A stretch of DNA of 15,129 nt, taken from contig CAMWIG010000027.1 in the NCBI GenBank assembly GCA_947174295.1, forward strand, positions 1 to 15,129. The letters run 5' to 3'. How positions within the stretch are numbered: position 1 is the stretch's first letter; every line of letters starts with the position of its first letter. Shown here in pieces: positions 1 to 8,313 of the stretch. The notes below the pieces were generated by a model, which was given only the letters and a program-made list of their open reading frames with translations, was not told where the DNA came from and did not search any database. Source of the stretch: an uncultured Alistipes sp. (GTDB taxonomy: Bacteria > Bacteroidota > Bacteroidia > Bacteroidales > Rikenellaceae). Both the position numbers and the translations under genes were made by a program.

Positions 1-900
1 GGCCGCATCAACGGTAGCCTGGACTACTACTACCGCAAGACCACCGACCTTCTGAGCTCGATCGACGTTCCGACGGGTTCGAACTTCACCAACCGTCTGA
101 TGTCGAACATCGGTTCGATGAAGAATCAGGGTGTCGAGCTGTCGTTGAACTTCGTGCCCATCCAGCGCGAGAACATGAACTGGACCATCAGCCTCAACGG
201 CACGTGGCAGCAGACCGAAATCTCGAAACTCGACGGCAACATGGTCAAGGTCGGCTCTACGCTGAGCGGTCAGGGCGGCGGCTCGTCGGTGCACTACGAG
301 GGCTTCGCACCCTACACGTTCTATCTCTACCAGCAGGCCTACGACTCGAACGGCAAGCCCATCTTGAATACGTTCATCGACCGCGACGGCGACGGCCGCA
401 TCACCGAGGCCGACAAGTACGTGACCGGCAAGAGCGCTGCGCCCGACTTCTTCTACGGCATCAGCACTCAGTTCACCTACAAGAACTGGGACTTCGGCTT
501 CAATGCCCACGGCTCGATCGGCAACTACGCCATCAACAAGCTGGCCGTCGACAACTCGTCGACCTATTGCAATACGCTTGCCTACAACTATCTGCGCAAC
601 CTTAACGAGTACAACTTCCGCACGGGCTTCACGGGCTTCACCAACACCGACCAGGCCTACTCCGACCTGTTCATCGAGAACGCATCGTTCTTCCGCATGG
701 ACGACATCAATGTTGGCTACACGTTCCGCAACGTCGGCAAGTCGAACCTCAACATCCGCCTTGCGGCTTCGGTACAGAACGTATTCGTCATAACCGACTA
801 CTCGGGTCTCGACCCCGAGGTCGACAGCGCCGACGGTGTGTACAGCACCATCATCCCGCGTCCTCGTCTCTACACGCTGCGTCTGAATATTAACTTCTAA
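1..900 (+). CDS. susC: SusC-like TonB-dependent outer-membrane glycan importer, C-terminal part
   Basis: This is the last 299 residues of a SusC/RagA-type TonB-dependent receptor, the outer-membrane barrel that imports oligosaccharides with a SusD lid, powered by TonB. The frame is open from base 1, so the gene starts outside the window; full-length family members are about 1,000 residues, so the plug and most of the barrel are missing. What is visible is amphipathic beta-strand sequence with regular aromatic residues, the family-typical acidic turn DRDGDGRIT at about residues 127-135 followed by a GKSAAPDF-type motif, and a C-terminal strand ending in Asn-Phe, as in barrels recognised by the BAM machinery. 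The gene ends 17 bp before the SusD-like gene, the standard SusC-SusD order, so the two are very likely co-transcribed from a promoter upstream of the window. Starch-derived oligosaccharides as cargo are inferred from the neighbouring enzymes. Confidence 0.95.
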   Translation, partial: GRINGSLDYYYRKTTDLLSSIDVPTGSNFTNRLMSNIGSMKNQGVELSLNFVPIQRENMNWTISLNGTWQQTEISKLDGNMVKVGSTLSGQGGGSSVHYEGFAPYTFYLYQQAYDSNGKPILNTFIDRDGDGRITEADKYVTGKSAAPDFFYGISTQFTYKNWDFGFNAHGSIGNYAINKLAVDNSSTYCNTLAYNYLRNLNEYNFRTGFTGFTNTDQAYSDLFIENASFFRMDDINVGYTFRNVGKSNLNIRLAASVQNVFVITDYSGLDPEVDSADGVYSTIIPRPRLYTLRLNINF

Positions 901-917
901 TACATAGCATCGAATTT

Positions 918-2603
918 ATGAAAAAGATATTTTTATACGGTGTTGCCATTGCGACCGCTGCGTCGATGCTCGCTTCCTGCATCGGCGACCTCGACACGCA
1001 GCCGCTCGACAACAAGATAAAGACCGCCGACAAGGCTTTCGCCGACCCCGACAGCTATTCGCAGTATGTCAATTACGCGTATTCCTATTTTTCGCTCGTG
1101 TCGCAATCCGATCCGGGAACTTCGGACATCGCGGTCGACAATGCCGGCCAGAGCGAATTCCCCCGTCAGTACATGGTTCTCAACGAAATGTCGACCGATG
1201 CGTTGAAGTGCATCTGGGGCGACGATTACGTGGACGGCATACAGTACAACAAGTGGACTACCACCAACGCCGCCATCCTGGCCGTGTATCTGCGCGGTCT
1301 GAAAGGCGTCGCAATCTGCAATCAGTTCCTCGATGCGTCGGTTTCGAGCGACGGTGCGGTTTCGGGCCGCGGCCACTCGTCCAAACTCGAAGAGGTGCGT
1401 CACTATCGTGCCGAGATGCGCATGCTTCGTGCGTTCTACTATGAGATTCTGCTCGACCTGTTCGGCAATCCTCCCGTGGCTCTTCCCGAGAACATCGGTT
1501 CCACCAACTTCCCGAAGCAGCTGGGCCGCGAGGGTCTGTTCAACTGGATCGAATCGGAGCTGACGGCACTCATCGAGGGCGACGACCTGCCGGCAGTTCG
1601 CGTAGCGTATCCCCGCATGTCGAAGGGTGCCGCATGGGCCGTACTCGCACGCATGTATCTCAATGCCGAGATATATACGGGCAAGCCTCGCTGGGAGGAT
1701 GCGCGCAATGCCGCCGAGAAGTGTATCTCCGACGGCGGATACGAACTCTGCCAGAACTATTGGAACCTGTTCCGTCAGGACAACTCCACCAACGGAGCCC
1801 AGAACGAGTTCATCATCGCGGCCCTCTACGACAGCAAGCTCACGCCGAGCTGGGGCGGCACGACGACGCTCATCTACTCGGCTATCAACTCCGACATGCG
1901 CGAGCCCATCTCGGCTCTCTACGGTTTCGACAGCGACATCTACGTCAACCAGTGGAACGGCTACCATGTTTCCGACGAGTTCGTCATGGAGAACTTCGAC
2001 CTGCAAGGCGTGGAGTGGGGTGCCAAGGAGGGCTTCGGCTACAACCGCGAGCTGAGCGACCGTCGCGCCGCATTCTACAACATAGGGTTCAAGCAGAAGT
2101 TCAACAACGACGTATCGGAGATTACCTCGGGCTGGGCCTGCATCAAGTGGCTGCCCATCACCAGCGACAACCGCGCCATCTGCAAGGAGGAGAACATCGA
2201 GAACTCTTCGGCCGACTTCGCATTCTTCCGTCTGGCCGAGATGTATCTCATCTCCGCCGAGGCCGAGGCGCGCATTAACGGAGGCACGCTCAATTCGTCG
2301 AACAACGGTTACCGGCGCATCCAGTCGCTTCGCGAGCGCGCCAACGGTGCCGGCGACGTGATGCCTGCCACCATCGACCTCGACTACATCCTCAAAGAGC
2401 GCGTTCGCGAGCTCATGTGGGAGGGGCACCGCCGCACCGACCTTATTCGCTACGGCCGTTTCACCTCCTCGGCTTATCCGTGGCCCTACAAGGCCGGCGT
2501 GCCCGACGGAGCCGCGGCGATCGACGAGTACCGCACCGTTTATCCCATCATCTCGACCGATTTGATTTCCAACCCCTCGTTGGAGCAGAACGTCGGTTAT
2601 TGA
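918..2603 (+). CDS. susD: SusD/RagB family surface glycan-binding lipoprotein
   Basis: The 561-residue product matches the usual SusD length (about 500-600). SusD proteins sit on the outer face of the outer membrane, bind glycan and close over the SusC barrel during import. The start at 918 gives a clean lipoprotein signal peptide: MKK, a hydrophobic stretch, then the lipobox LASC with Cys21 as the lipidated residue. It is followed by Ile-Gly-Asp-Leu-Asp, acidic residues consistent with surface export. The N-terminal half has helix-rich, TPR-like sequence. The C-terminal RagB/SusD signature is clear: FAFFRLAEMYLISAEA at about residues 434-449, then an arginine-rich helix and ELMWEGHRRTDLIRYGRF at about 498-515. 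It follows the SusC gene by 17 bp and precedes the SusE-like gene by 39 bp. The glycan-binding residues cannot be assigned from sequence alone, so starch as ligand is inferred from context. Confidence 0.96.
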   Translation: MKKIFLYGVAIATAASMLASCIGDLDTQPLDNKIKTADKAFADPDSYSQYVNYAYSYFSLVSQSDPGTSDIAVDNAGQSEFPRQYMVLNEMSTDALKCIWGDDYVDGIQYNKWTTTNAAILAVYLRGLKGVAICNQFLDASVSSDGAVSGRGHSSKLEEVRHYRAEMRMLRAFYYEILLDLFGNPPVALPENIGSTNFPKQLGREGLFNWIESELTALIEGDDLPAVRVAYPRMSKGAAWAVLARMYLNAEIYTGKPRWEDARNAAEKCISDGGYELCQNYWNLFRQDNSTNGAQNEFIIAALYDSKLTPSWGGTTTLIYSAINSDMREPISALYGFDSDIYVNQWNGYHVSDEFVMENFDLQGVEWGAKEGFGYNRELSDRRAAFYNIGFKQKFNNDVSEITSGWACIKWLPITSDNRAICKEENIENSSADFAFFRLAEMYLISAEAEARINGGTLNSSNNGYRRIQSLRERANGAGDVMPATIDLDYILKERVRELMWEGHRRTDLIRYGRFTSSAYPWPYKAGVPDGAAAIDEYRTVYPIISTDLISNPSLEQNVGY

Positions 2604-2642
2604 TTCCGGTTCAGATTCAACAACAATAAAAGAACAGAAATT

Positions 2643-3734
2643 ATGAAATACATCAAATATTTCGCTGCGATGTTCGCTTCCGCACTGGCTTTCGCCGCGT
2701 GCGAAACCGATGTCGAGCAGCCGGCGCTGAATCCCGAATCGAAGTTCGTGGCCCCGGTACTGAATGCTCAGAGCGACATCATCGTCAATCAGGACAACAT
2801 CAATGTCGAGAGCGTGACGTTCACATGTTCCGAGGCCGATTTCGGTCAGAAGATAGCCATTCGCTACAAGCTCTTCCTCGCGCTGGGCGACAAGACGGTC
2901 AATGCCGCCACGTCGTACTATCCGGCCATCACCATGCTCAAATCCGACATCAACGGATTCGTGGTCAACGGTCTGGGCGTCGAGCCCAACCAGACGGCCG
3001 ATATCTCGGCCTACGTCGTGGCCTACGCCGGAGAGTCGGAGACGATATGCACTGCGCAGTCCAATGTCGTTTCGTTCAACATCACGACTTTCAAAGCTGC
3101 ATTGAAGAGCATCTTCGTGGTCGGCGGATTCCAGAATTGGAGCGAGGGCGCAGCCGTCTCGATGTGGGAGACCGCCGGAGGTTCGAATGTCTTCGAGGGC
3201 ATCTACTACCTTGGCGAGCCGTCGTATGAGGCCGCCGGTTCCGACTTCCAGCTTCTGCCGACGCGCGGCACGTGGGACGGACAGATGGGTTACTCGTTCT
3301 TCACGGCTCTCGGCGAAGCCTTCTCCGAGCGCGAGGGCAACATCATGCTTCCCGTGGGCATCCACAAGATTACGGTCGACCTCGGCACCAAGTCCATCGA
3401 CTCGAAAGCCTACTCGCAAATCGACATCATGGGTTCGTTCGACGGCTGGGCCGCACCGATGCTCATGGAGTACGACAACGTGGAGAACGTCTGGAAGAGC
3501 ACATCGACCGTTTCGGGCGGCGACGAGTTCAAGATTCGCTTCAACAACGCGTGGGACATCAACTTCGGCGACGGCACGAAGGCTGCCGAACCCATGGATC
3601 TCGATCCTGCCGGTTTCGCCGGTTTCGAGCTCGTGCAGAGCGCTGCGAACATCGTGGTTCCGGGCTCGGGTACGTTCATCGTGAAGTTCTATGCCGACCG
3701 CACGCCTTACGTGGTAGCTTACGAACAGCAGTAA
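2643..3734 (+). CDS. susE: SusE-like outer-membrane starch-binding lipoprotein
   Basis: A 363-residue lipoprotein of the SusE/SusF family, non-catalytic surface proteins that hold starch through tandem beta-sandwich binding domains. The signal peptide ends in the lipobox FAAC (Cys20), followed by Glu-Thr-Asp-Val-Glu, an acidic run fitting surface export. Residues about 35-150 form the N-terminal SusE domain, with the family opening APVLNAQSDIIV. Two binding-type domains follow: one at about 156-250 with GGFQNW, and one at about 258-360 with GSFDGW and FKIRFNNAWDINFG, where the Trp and Lys/Arg residues resemble the starch-contacting positions of SusE/F domains. It is similar in length to the B. 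thetaiotaomicron SusE. Its domain pair matches the module that is duplicated in the next gene, so the two are paralogues. The symbol is given by position and domain order, since SusE and SusF are hard to tell apart by sequence. Confidence 0.88.
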   Translation: MKYIKYFAAMFASALAFAACETDVEQPALNPESKFVAPVLNAQSDIIVNQDNINVESVTFTCSEADFGQKIAIRYKLFLALGDKTVNAATSYYPAITMLKSDINGFVVNGLGVEPNQTADISAYVVAYAGESETICTAQSNVVSFNITTFKAALKSIFVVGGFQNWSEGAAVSMWETAGGSNVFEGIYYLGEPSYEAAGSDFQLLPTRGTWDGQMGYSFFTALGEAFSEREGNIMLPVGIHKITVDLGTKSIDSKAYSQIDIMGSFDGWAAPMLMEYDNVENVWKSTSTVSGGDEFKIRFNNAWDINFGDGTKAAEPMDLDPAGFAGFELVQSAANIVVPGSGTFIVKFYADRTPYVVAYEQQ

Positions 3735-3759
3735 TCTGAAAAGAGTGTAAACAACGATT

Positions 3760-3790
3760 GCGGGCGGCGGCGCTCCGGCATCCCGCCCGC
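3760..3790 (+). other. GC-rich intergenic hairpin between the susE-like and susF-like genes
   Basis: In the 79-bp gap after the SusE-like gene, GCGGGCGG (3760-3767) pairs perfectly with CCGCCCGC (3783-3790) around a 15-nt loop. No run of T follows, so it is not a standard intrinsic terminator. It may act as an mRNA 3'-end stabiliser or partial attenuator that sets lower expression of the downstream SusF-like and SusG-like genes than of susC-susD-susE. That role is inference. Confidence 0.5.
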
Positions 3791-3813
3791 GATTTCAAAC
3801 AAAACAGAACAAT

Positions 3814-5835
3814 ATGAAAATTCTCAGATATTTAACAGCAGTAGCGGTTGCGGCGCTGTCTCTCTCGGCTTGCGAGAAGGAACCGGCCGACCTCTTCTCC
3901 ACCGCTCCCGTGGCTCCCGTCATGGATTCGCATGCCGATATTCTGATGACCGAGAATGCGATGACCGAGAGCGTGACTTTCTCGTGGCAGAAGGCCCGCA
4001 ACATCGCGGGTACGGTCAGCTACAAGTTGTACGCAGCCGACGAGACGGCCGAAACTCTGCTCACGACGACCGAAGGTCTCTTCTATTCGGCCGCGAAGAC
4101 CGCGTTCCGCACGCAGCTCGGCGACGGTCTCGATTTGCCCGAGAACTCCAATGTGTCGCTGTCGTTCTATGTCGTAGCCGATAACGGCGAAATCTCCGTC
4201 AAGTCGGAGCCCATCGCCGTCAAACTCTTCATCTACGGCGACTATGTCGCTGCCGTTCCCGCCGCAGTCGTTTCGGACGTGGTTCTCGCTCCCGAGAGCG
4301 CGTCCGAGCAGCTGGAACTTCTCACATGGCAGCCCGCGCGTCTGGGCTATAACGAGTCGGTGACCTACTCCGTATCCGCAAGCGTGGGTACGGGTGCCGC
4401 TGTCGTCGTGGCCGAGGGTCTTACCGAGACCTCGCTCTCGAAGAGCGTCGACGAGTGGAACGAGGCCGTCGTGGCCGCAGGTGCTCCCGAGGCTGCCGCG
4501 TCGACCGTCGACTTCGTCGTTACGGCCTACTCCGAGAGCTGCACGGGCGGAATCGACTCCGAAAGCGTATCGGTCGGCATCACCACCTACGTGGCGACCT
4601 ATCCCGCCAGGATGTACACTCCCGGCGGCCATCAGGGCTGGGACCCCGCCACGTCGTTCGCCATTCCTCAGAGCTCCGTTCGCAAGGGTCTCTACGAGGC
4701 ATTCGTCGACCTGACTACCGCCGGTGCCGACGTTACCGAGTTCAAGTTCTCGCCCGAACCGGCATGGGGCAGCGACTTCGGTGCCGCCGACGTTACGGTC
4801 GATGTCAAGGATGGCAATACGGTGGTTACGGCCGTTGTCAGCGGCGGCGCCAACATCGCCGTTCCTTCGGGATTCTACCGCGTGCGCCTCGACAAGAAGT
4901 TCAACACGCTCGAAATGTTGAAGATCGAGTCCGTCGGCATCATCGGCGACGCTACCGTCGGCGGATGGGCCGAGGAGACACCTCTTGTCTACGATGCAGA
5001 GACCAACACCTACTCTCTCACTACGAACATGCTGTCGGGCAAGGAGTTCAAGTTCCGCGCAAACGGCGGCTGGACATACTCCATCGGTTTCGACGGTACG
5101 TTCGAAACGAACTCCAACTACACGTTCGGCAAGGCCGACGGCGAGTACAAGATAGTTCTCGATGTCAACAGCCACCCCTACGGCGTGAAGTTCCTGAGCA
5201 CCTCGTTCCCCGAGAAACTCTATCTCCCGGGCGGTTATCAGGGCTGGAATCCCGCCACGGCGGCTACGCTCGCAGGCAACGGCGAGGGCATCTTCGAGGG
5301 CGGCGTCGACCTGACTACTGCCGGTGCCGATGTCACCGAGTTCAAATTCTCGCCCAAACCGGCATGGGACGGCGACTTCGGCGGTACGGTTACCTCCGAT
5401 GCCGACGGCCATATCGAGGCCGAGACGGGTGCTTCGAGCAACCTGTCCGTTCCGGGCGGTTACTACTACATGACCGTCGACATGACATCGGGCAAGGTGA
5501 CGATGGATTTGGTTCGCAAGGTGGGTCTCGTAGGTCCCGCCACCGCAGCCGGCTGGGATGCCGGCCAGAGCGTCGCCCTGAACTACGACGCTGCGGCCGA
5601 CGTATGGAGCGCCGTCGTGGAGCTCGCCGCCGACCAGTTCAAGGTGTGCTTCAACGACGCATGGACCATCAACCGCGGTGCGGGTTCCGACTCCGAGCCC
5701 TACGCCATGCCGAACGATACGGCGGTAGCCGTTTACCACAACGGCAAGAACGTATCGGTAGCCGAGGCGGGTTCCTACAAGGTTACTCTGAACCTCGCAT
5801 CGGTGCCCAACACGCTTACTGTGGTCAAGCAGTAG
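3814..5835 (+). CDS. susF: SusF-like surface starch-binding lipoprotein with duplicated two-domain module
   Basis: A 673-residue SusE/SusF-family lipoprotein, well above the roughly 485 residues of B. thetaiotaomicron SusF. The signal peptide ends in LSAC (Cys20), followed by Glu-Lys-Glu, acidic as expected for a surface protein. Residues about 30-137 are a SusE-type N-terminal domain whose opening (APVMDSHADILM) matches the previous gene. Residues about 150-260 form a second Ig-like beta domain. A repeated pair of binding domains follows: A1 about 263-368 (GGHQGWDPAT), B1 about 371-462 (GGWAEETPLVY, FKFRANGGWTYSIGFDG), A2 about 465-565 (GGYQGWNPAT) and B2 about 567-673 (AGWDAGQSVALNY, FKVCFNDAWTINRG). 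Each carries conserved Trp plus a Lys/Arg-rich strand, as in SusE/F starch-binding domains. It probably adds avidity for long alpha-glucan. The gene lies between two hairpin-containing gaps. Binding to starch is inferred. Confidence 0.87.
   Translation: MKILRYLTAVAVAALSLSACEKEPADLFSTAPVAPVMDSHADILMTENAMTESVTFSWQKARNIAGTVSYKLYAADETAETLLTTTEGLFYSAAKTAFRTQLGDGLDLPENSNVSLSFYVVADNGEISVKSEPIAVKLFIYGDYVAAVPAAVVSDVVLAPESASEQLELLTWQPARLGYNESVTYSVSASVGTGAAVVVAEGLTETSLSKSVDEWNEAVVAAGAPEAAASTVDFVVTAYSESCTGGIDSESVSVGITTYVATYPARMYTPGGHQGWDPATSFAIPQSSVRKGLYEAFVDLTTAGADVTEFKFSPEPAWGSDFGAADVTVDVKDGNTVVTAVVSGGANIAVPSGFYRVRLDKKFNTLEMLKIESVGIIGDATVGGWAEETPLVYDAETNTYSLTTNMLSGKEFKFRANGGWTYSIGFDGTFETNSNYTFGKADGEYKIVLDVNSHPYGVKFLSTSFPEKLYLPGGYQGWNPATAATLAGNGEGIFEGGVDLTTAGADVTEFKFSPKPAWDGDFGGTVTSDADGHIEAETGASSNLSVPGGYYYMTVDMTSGKVTMDLVRKVGLVGPATAAGWDAGQSVALNYDAAADVWSAVVELAADQFKVCFNDAWTINRGAGSDSEPYAMPNDTAVAVYHNGKNVSVAEAGSYKVTLNLASVPNTLTVVKQ
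4600..5205 (+). repeat. Intragenic module repeat, copy 1 (domains A1-B1)
   Basis: Codons 263-464 of the SusF-like gene encode the first copy of a two-domain binding module that recurs directly downstream. Conserved landmarks shared with copy 2 are PGG-x-QGW, VDLTTAGADVTEFKFSP, P-x-GxY, and a second-domain GW followed by FK and a Trp. The most similar DNA stretch is 4704-4781, which matches 5304-5381 at an exact 600-bp offset with only scattered changes. Confidence 0.85.
5206..5832 (+). repeat. Intragenic module repeat, copy 2 (domains A2-B2)
   Basis: Codons 465-673 of the SusF-like gene encode the second copy of the A-B module. The core VDLTTAGADVTEFKFSP is identical in protein to copy 1 and nearly identical in DNA at 5304-5381. 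The B halves are more diverged than the A halves, which suggests either a recent exchange limited to the A part or stronger constraint on it. Confidence 0.85.
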
Positions 5836-5856
5836 CAGCCGGTGCCGACAGTTTTG

Positions 5857-5884
5857 GCCGGCGCACTCTGAACGGTGCGCCGGC
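5857..5884 (+). other. Perfect 10-bp stem hairpin downstream of the susF-like gene
   Basis: GCCGGCGCAC (5857-5866) pairs perfectly with GTGCGCCGGC (5875-5884) around an 8-nt loop, 21 bp after the SusF-like stop codon. It lacks a T-run on the 3' side. A role as a transcript-end stabiliser or a weak terminator that lowers read-through into the SusG-like gene is inferred. Confidence 0.55.
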
Positions 5885-5892
5885 TCCTAACG

Positions 5893-5925
5893 AAGACCAT
5901 CATACTCACGCAGCGTGGTGGTTTT
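5893..5925 (+). terminator. Possible weak intrinsic terminator before the susG-like gene
   Basis: AAGACCATCA (5893-5902) can pair with TGGTGGTTTT (5916-5925) through ten pairs, two of them G-U, around a 13-nt loop. The right arm itself ends in four T. It directly follows the 5857-5884 hairpin in the 125-bp gap. The T-run is short and part of the stem, so the call is weak. The two structures together may cause partial termination. Confidence 0.3.
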
Positions 5926-5960
5926 CGATTGAATGACAGACGATAACGATAAAATCTATT

Positions 5961-8300
5961 ATGAAAAAGCTGATTCACACTCTTTTAGCTGTCGCTGCGG
6001 CACTTTGTGCCGCAGCCTGCGGCAGCGACGGCGGCACGACCGAGCCCGTCGGCCCGACCGCCGCACTCGCCGCATCTCCCGCGGAGTTCGCTTTCACGGC
6101 CGACGGCGGCACGAAGAACATCTCGATTACCGCTCCCGGCGCGTGGTCGATAGTTTGGGATTCCGCCGGCGACAGCGGCGCCGGGTGGTGCTACGCCTTG
6201 CAATCCACCGGCGGCAAGGGCACGACCTCTACCGGCATACATGCCGACGCCAACGACGGCGCCGCGCGTTCGGCGCGTCTGATTCTCCGCTCTGCGGGCT
6301 GCGACGACGTGACGATTACCGTCACTCAGGAGGCTGCGGCCTACGACCCGACTCTGGTCGAGGCCGAACCCGATGAGTGGGACGGCGTGCGCCGCGGCGA
6401 GACGGTCTACCAGCTTCTGGTCTACTCGTTCGCCGACAGCGACGGCGACGGCGTGGGCGACTTCCGCGGCATCATCGACAAGATGGACTACATCGACCGC
6501 ATGGGCGCTGCCGCAATCTGGCTCTCGCCGATTCATCCCGCCGACTCCTACCACGGCTACGACGTGACGGACTACACGGCCGTCAATCCTCTGTACGGCA
6601 CGATGGCCGACTTCGAGGCTCTGGTCGCCGAGGCGCACCGCCGCGGCATAAAGGTCTACCTCGACTATGTGATAAACCACACCGGCAAGGGCCATCCGTG
6701 GTACGTCGACGCCTATTCGTCGACCGAGAGCGAGCATCGCGACTGGTATATCTTCTCGCAGAATCCCGACGCCGACGTTGCGGCCGGCAAGTTCCCGATG
6801 ATTAATCCCGGCAAGGTCGAAGGCAGCTGGGTGAACGTTCCCGTCACTTCGGGCGGCACGGAGACCCGACGCTACAAGTTCACGCTCGATTGGAGCTCGG
6901 CGTCCGCGCCGAAACTGACCGTCGTCGAGACTTCGGAGCCCGTGTCGGCGGTCAATACCGACACCTCCGTACAGCGTTTCCTCTACTTCGGCACTCCGGC
7001 GCAGACGCTCCGCTTCCACAGCAAGGGAGGCAGTCTCTACGAGCTCGTCGCCGACTACTCCTCGCCGTGGGGCTTCCTCATCCGCACCTCCGACACCTCG
7101 TGGGACGGAGGCACCAAGTACGGCGCCCCGTCGTCGGCTGCGAAACTCACGCTCGGCGTTCCCTTCACGCTCAACAACACCACGGCGGCCGACATCCTCT
7201 TCGCCGATATGGACGTATGGCAGGTCTACTCGGCATGCTACACCGAGTGGATGCCCGACCTCAACTACGGCGCCGTGTCGTCGTTCCGCGAATCGGGCCC
7301 CTACAAGGCGATTCTTGAATCTGTCGAGGGGTGGCTCGACAAGGGCGTGGACGGCCTGCGTCTCGACATGGTTAAGCATATCTACTCCGACCCCGACGGC
7401 AGCGAGAATCCCGCGTTCTGGACAGGCTTCTACGAAGACGTGAACTCGTACTACCGCTCGAAGGGCCGCACCGACGACATCTACATGGTGGGCGAGGTTC
7501 TCTCGGGCGTCGGTCAGGTGGCCAACTATGCCAACGCTCTGCCGTCGTGCTTCGACTTCGAGTTCTGGGGCTGGGGCGGCGAGACGAAGCTGAGCTACGC
7601 CGTGAAGAACTCCGTGGGCCGCTACATCGCTAAGGATTTGCTGGATATACAGAGCACGCTGCTGGCCCGCAACGGCCGCTACATCGACGCCACGGTTCTC
7701 TCGAACCACGATATGGATCGCGCGGCCTCGACGCTGGGCGGCAGCGTCGACCGCTGCCGCATGGCCGGCGTCGTCTTGCAGACCCTGACGGGCCGTCCGT
7801 TCATCTACTACGGCGAGGAGCTCGCATACACGGGCCGCAAGGATAAGGGCGACGAGTACGTGCGTGCGCCGATGCTCTGGGGCGACGGCTACACGACCTC
7901 CTACACCGACAAGGTGTCGCCCGAGTACGCGACGATGCCTACGGTCGAGGATATGGAGGCCGACGACAGCTCCATACTCAATGCCTACCGCCGTTTCTGC
8001 AACCTGCGCAACATCTATCCTGCCATGACCGAGAAGGGCTCGATGACGCCCTGCACCTCGATTTACGAGGGCAGTGGCTCGAAGCTCGACGCCATAGGCG
8101 CATGGTACCGCGAGTCGGACGGCGAGCGTCTTCTGGTGCTGCACAACCTGAAATCATCGGCTTTGGAGTTCACCGTCGCCGACGATGTCGACAAGGCCGT
8201 GGCAGTCATGGGAGCCGTCAGGTTCGCCCGCAGCGAGACGGCCGCCGGCGGCAAGGTGACCATGCCGGCCTATTCGAGCGTGGTGTTCAAACTGAAATAA
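5961..8300 (+). CDS. susG: SusG-like GH13 alpha-amylase, surface lipoprotein with BACON domain and CBM58-like insertion
   Basis: This endo-acting alpha-amylase should cut alpha-1,4 bonds of starch at the cell surface. The 779 residues begin with a lipoprotein signal (lipobox AAAC, Cys20, then Gly-Ser-Asp). Residues about 35-126 form a BACON-like beta domain (WxxxxD, WC, then VTQEA at its end). The GH13 barrel starts at about 147 with a calcium-site motif DSDGDGVGD (159-167). All four GH13 regions are present: DYVINH (235-240), GLRLD with nucleophile Asp469, GEV with acid/base Glu512, and NHD with Asp584. Between regions I and II lies an insertion of about 135 residues (about 280-415, including RTSDTSWDGGTKYG), placed like CBM58 in B. 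thetaiotaomicron SusG. The extra length over that 692-residue SusG is about the size of the BACON domain. The C-terminal beta domain covers about 690-779. Confidence 0.93.
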   Translation: MKKLIHTLLAVAAALCAAACGSDGGTTEPVGPTAALAASPAEFAFTADGGTKNISITAPGAWSIVWDSAGDSGAGWCYALQSTGGKGTTSTGIHADANDGAARSARLILRSAGCDDVTITVTQEAAAYDPTLVEAEPDEWDGVRRGETVYQLLVYSFADSDGDGVGDFRGIIDKMDYIDRMGAAAIWLSPIHPADSYHGYDVTDYTAVNPLYGTMADFEALVAEAHRRGIKVYLDYVINHTGKGHPWYVDAYSSTESEHRDWYIFSQNPDADVAAGKFPMINPGKVEGSWVNVPVTSGGTETRRYKFTLDWSSASAPKLTVVETSEPVSAVNTDTSVQRFLYFGTPAQTLRFHSKGGSLYELVADYSSPWGFLIRTSDTSWDGGTKYGAPSSAAKLTLGVPFTLNNTTAADILFADMDVWQVYSACYTEWMPDLNYGAVSSFRESGPYKAILESVEGWLDKGVDGLRLDMVKHIYSDPDGSENPAFWTGFYEDVNSYYRSKGRTDDIYMVGEVLSGVGQVANYANALPSCFDFEFWGWGGETKLSYAVKNSVGRYIAKDLLDIQSTLLARNGRYIDATVLSNHDMDRAASTLGGSVDRCRMAGVVLQTLTGRPFIYYGEELAYTGRKDKGDEYVRAPMLWGDGYTTSYTDKVSPEYATMPTVEDMEADDSSILNAYRRFCNLRNIYPAMTEKGSMTPCTSIYEGSGSKLDAIGAWYRESDGERLLVLHNLKSSALEFTVADDVDKAVAVMGAVRFARSETAAGGKVTMPAYSSVVFKLK

Positions 8301-8313
8301 CGGTGTCGCGACT

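Noticed and set aside
933..3419. Very long open frame on the minus strand opposite the SusD- and SusE-like genes
   Set aside because: It lies antisense to two well-supported genes and spans the gap between them, has arginine/valine/glycine-rich low-information sequence and no recognisable domain. Strong C-ending codon bias on the + strand removes stops from this antisense frame. The same applies to the long minus-strand frames at 3832-5739, 5985-8144, 8287-9549 and 9684-11831.
4704..5381. Repeat pair considered as a mobile or recombination element
   Set aside because: Both copies are in frame at the same position of a repeated protein domain, so domain duplication explains them fully.
4455..5936. 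Long arginine-rich open frame on the + strand inside the SusF-like gene
   Set aside because: It overlaps the SusF-like gene in another frame, is extremely rich in Arg, and has no signal or domain features; it is a product of GC-rich codon use.
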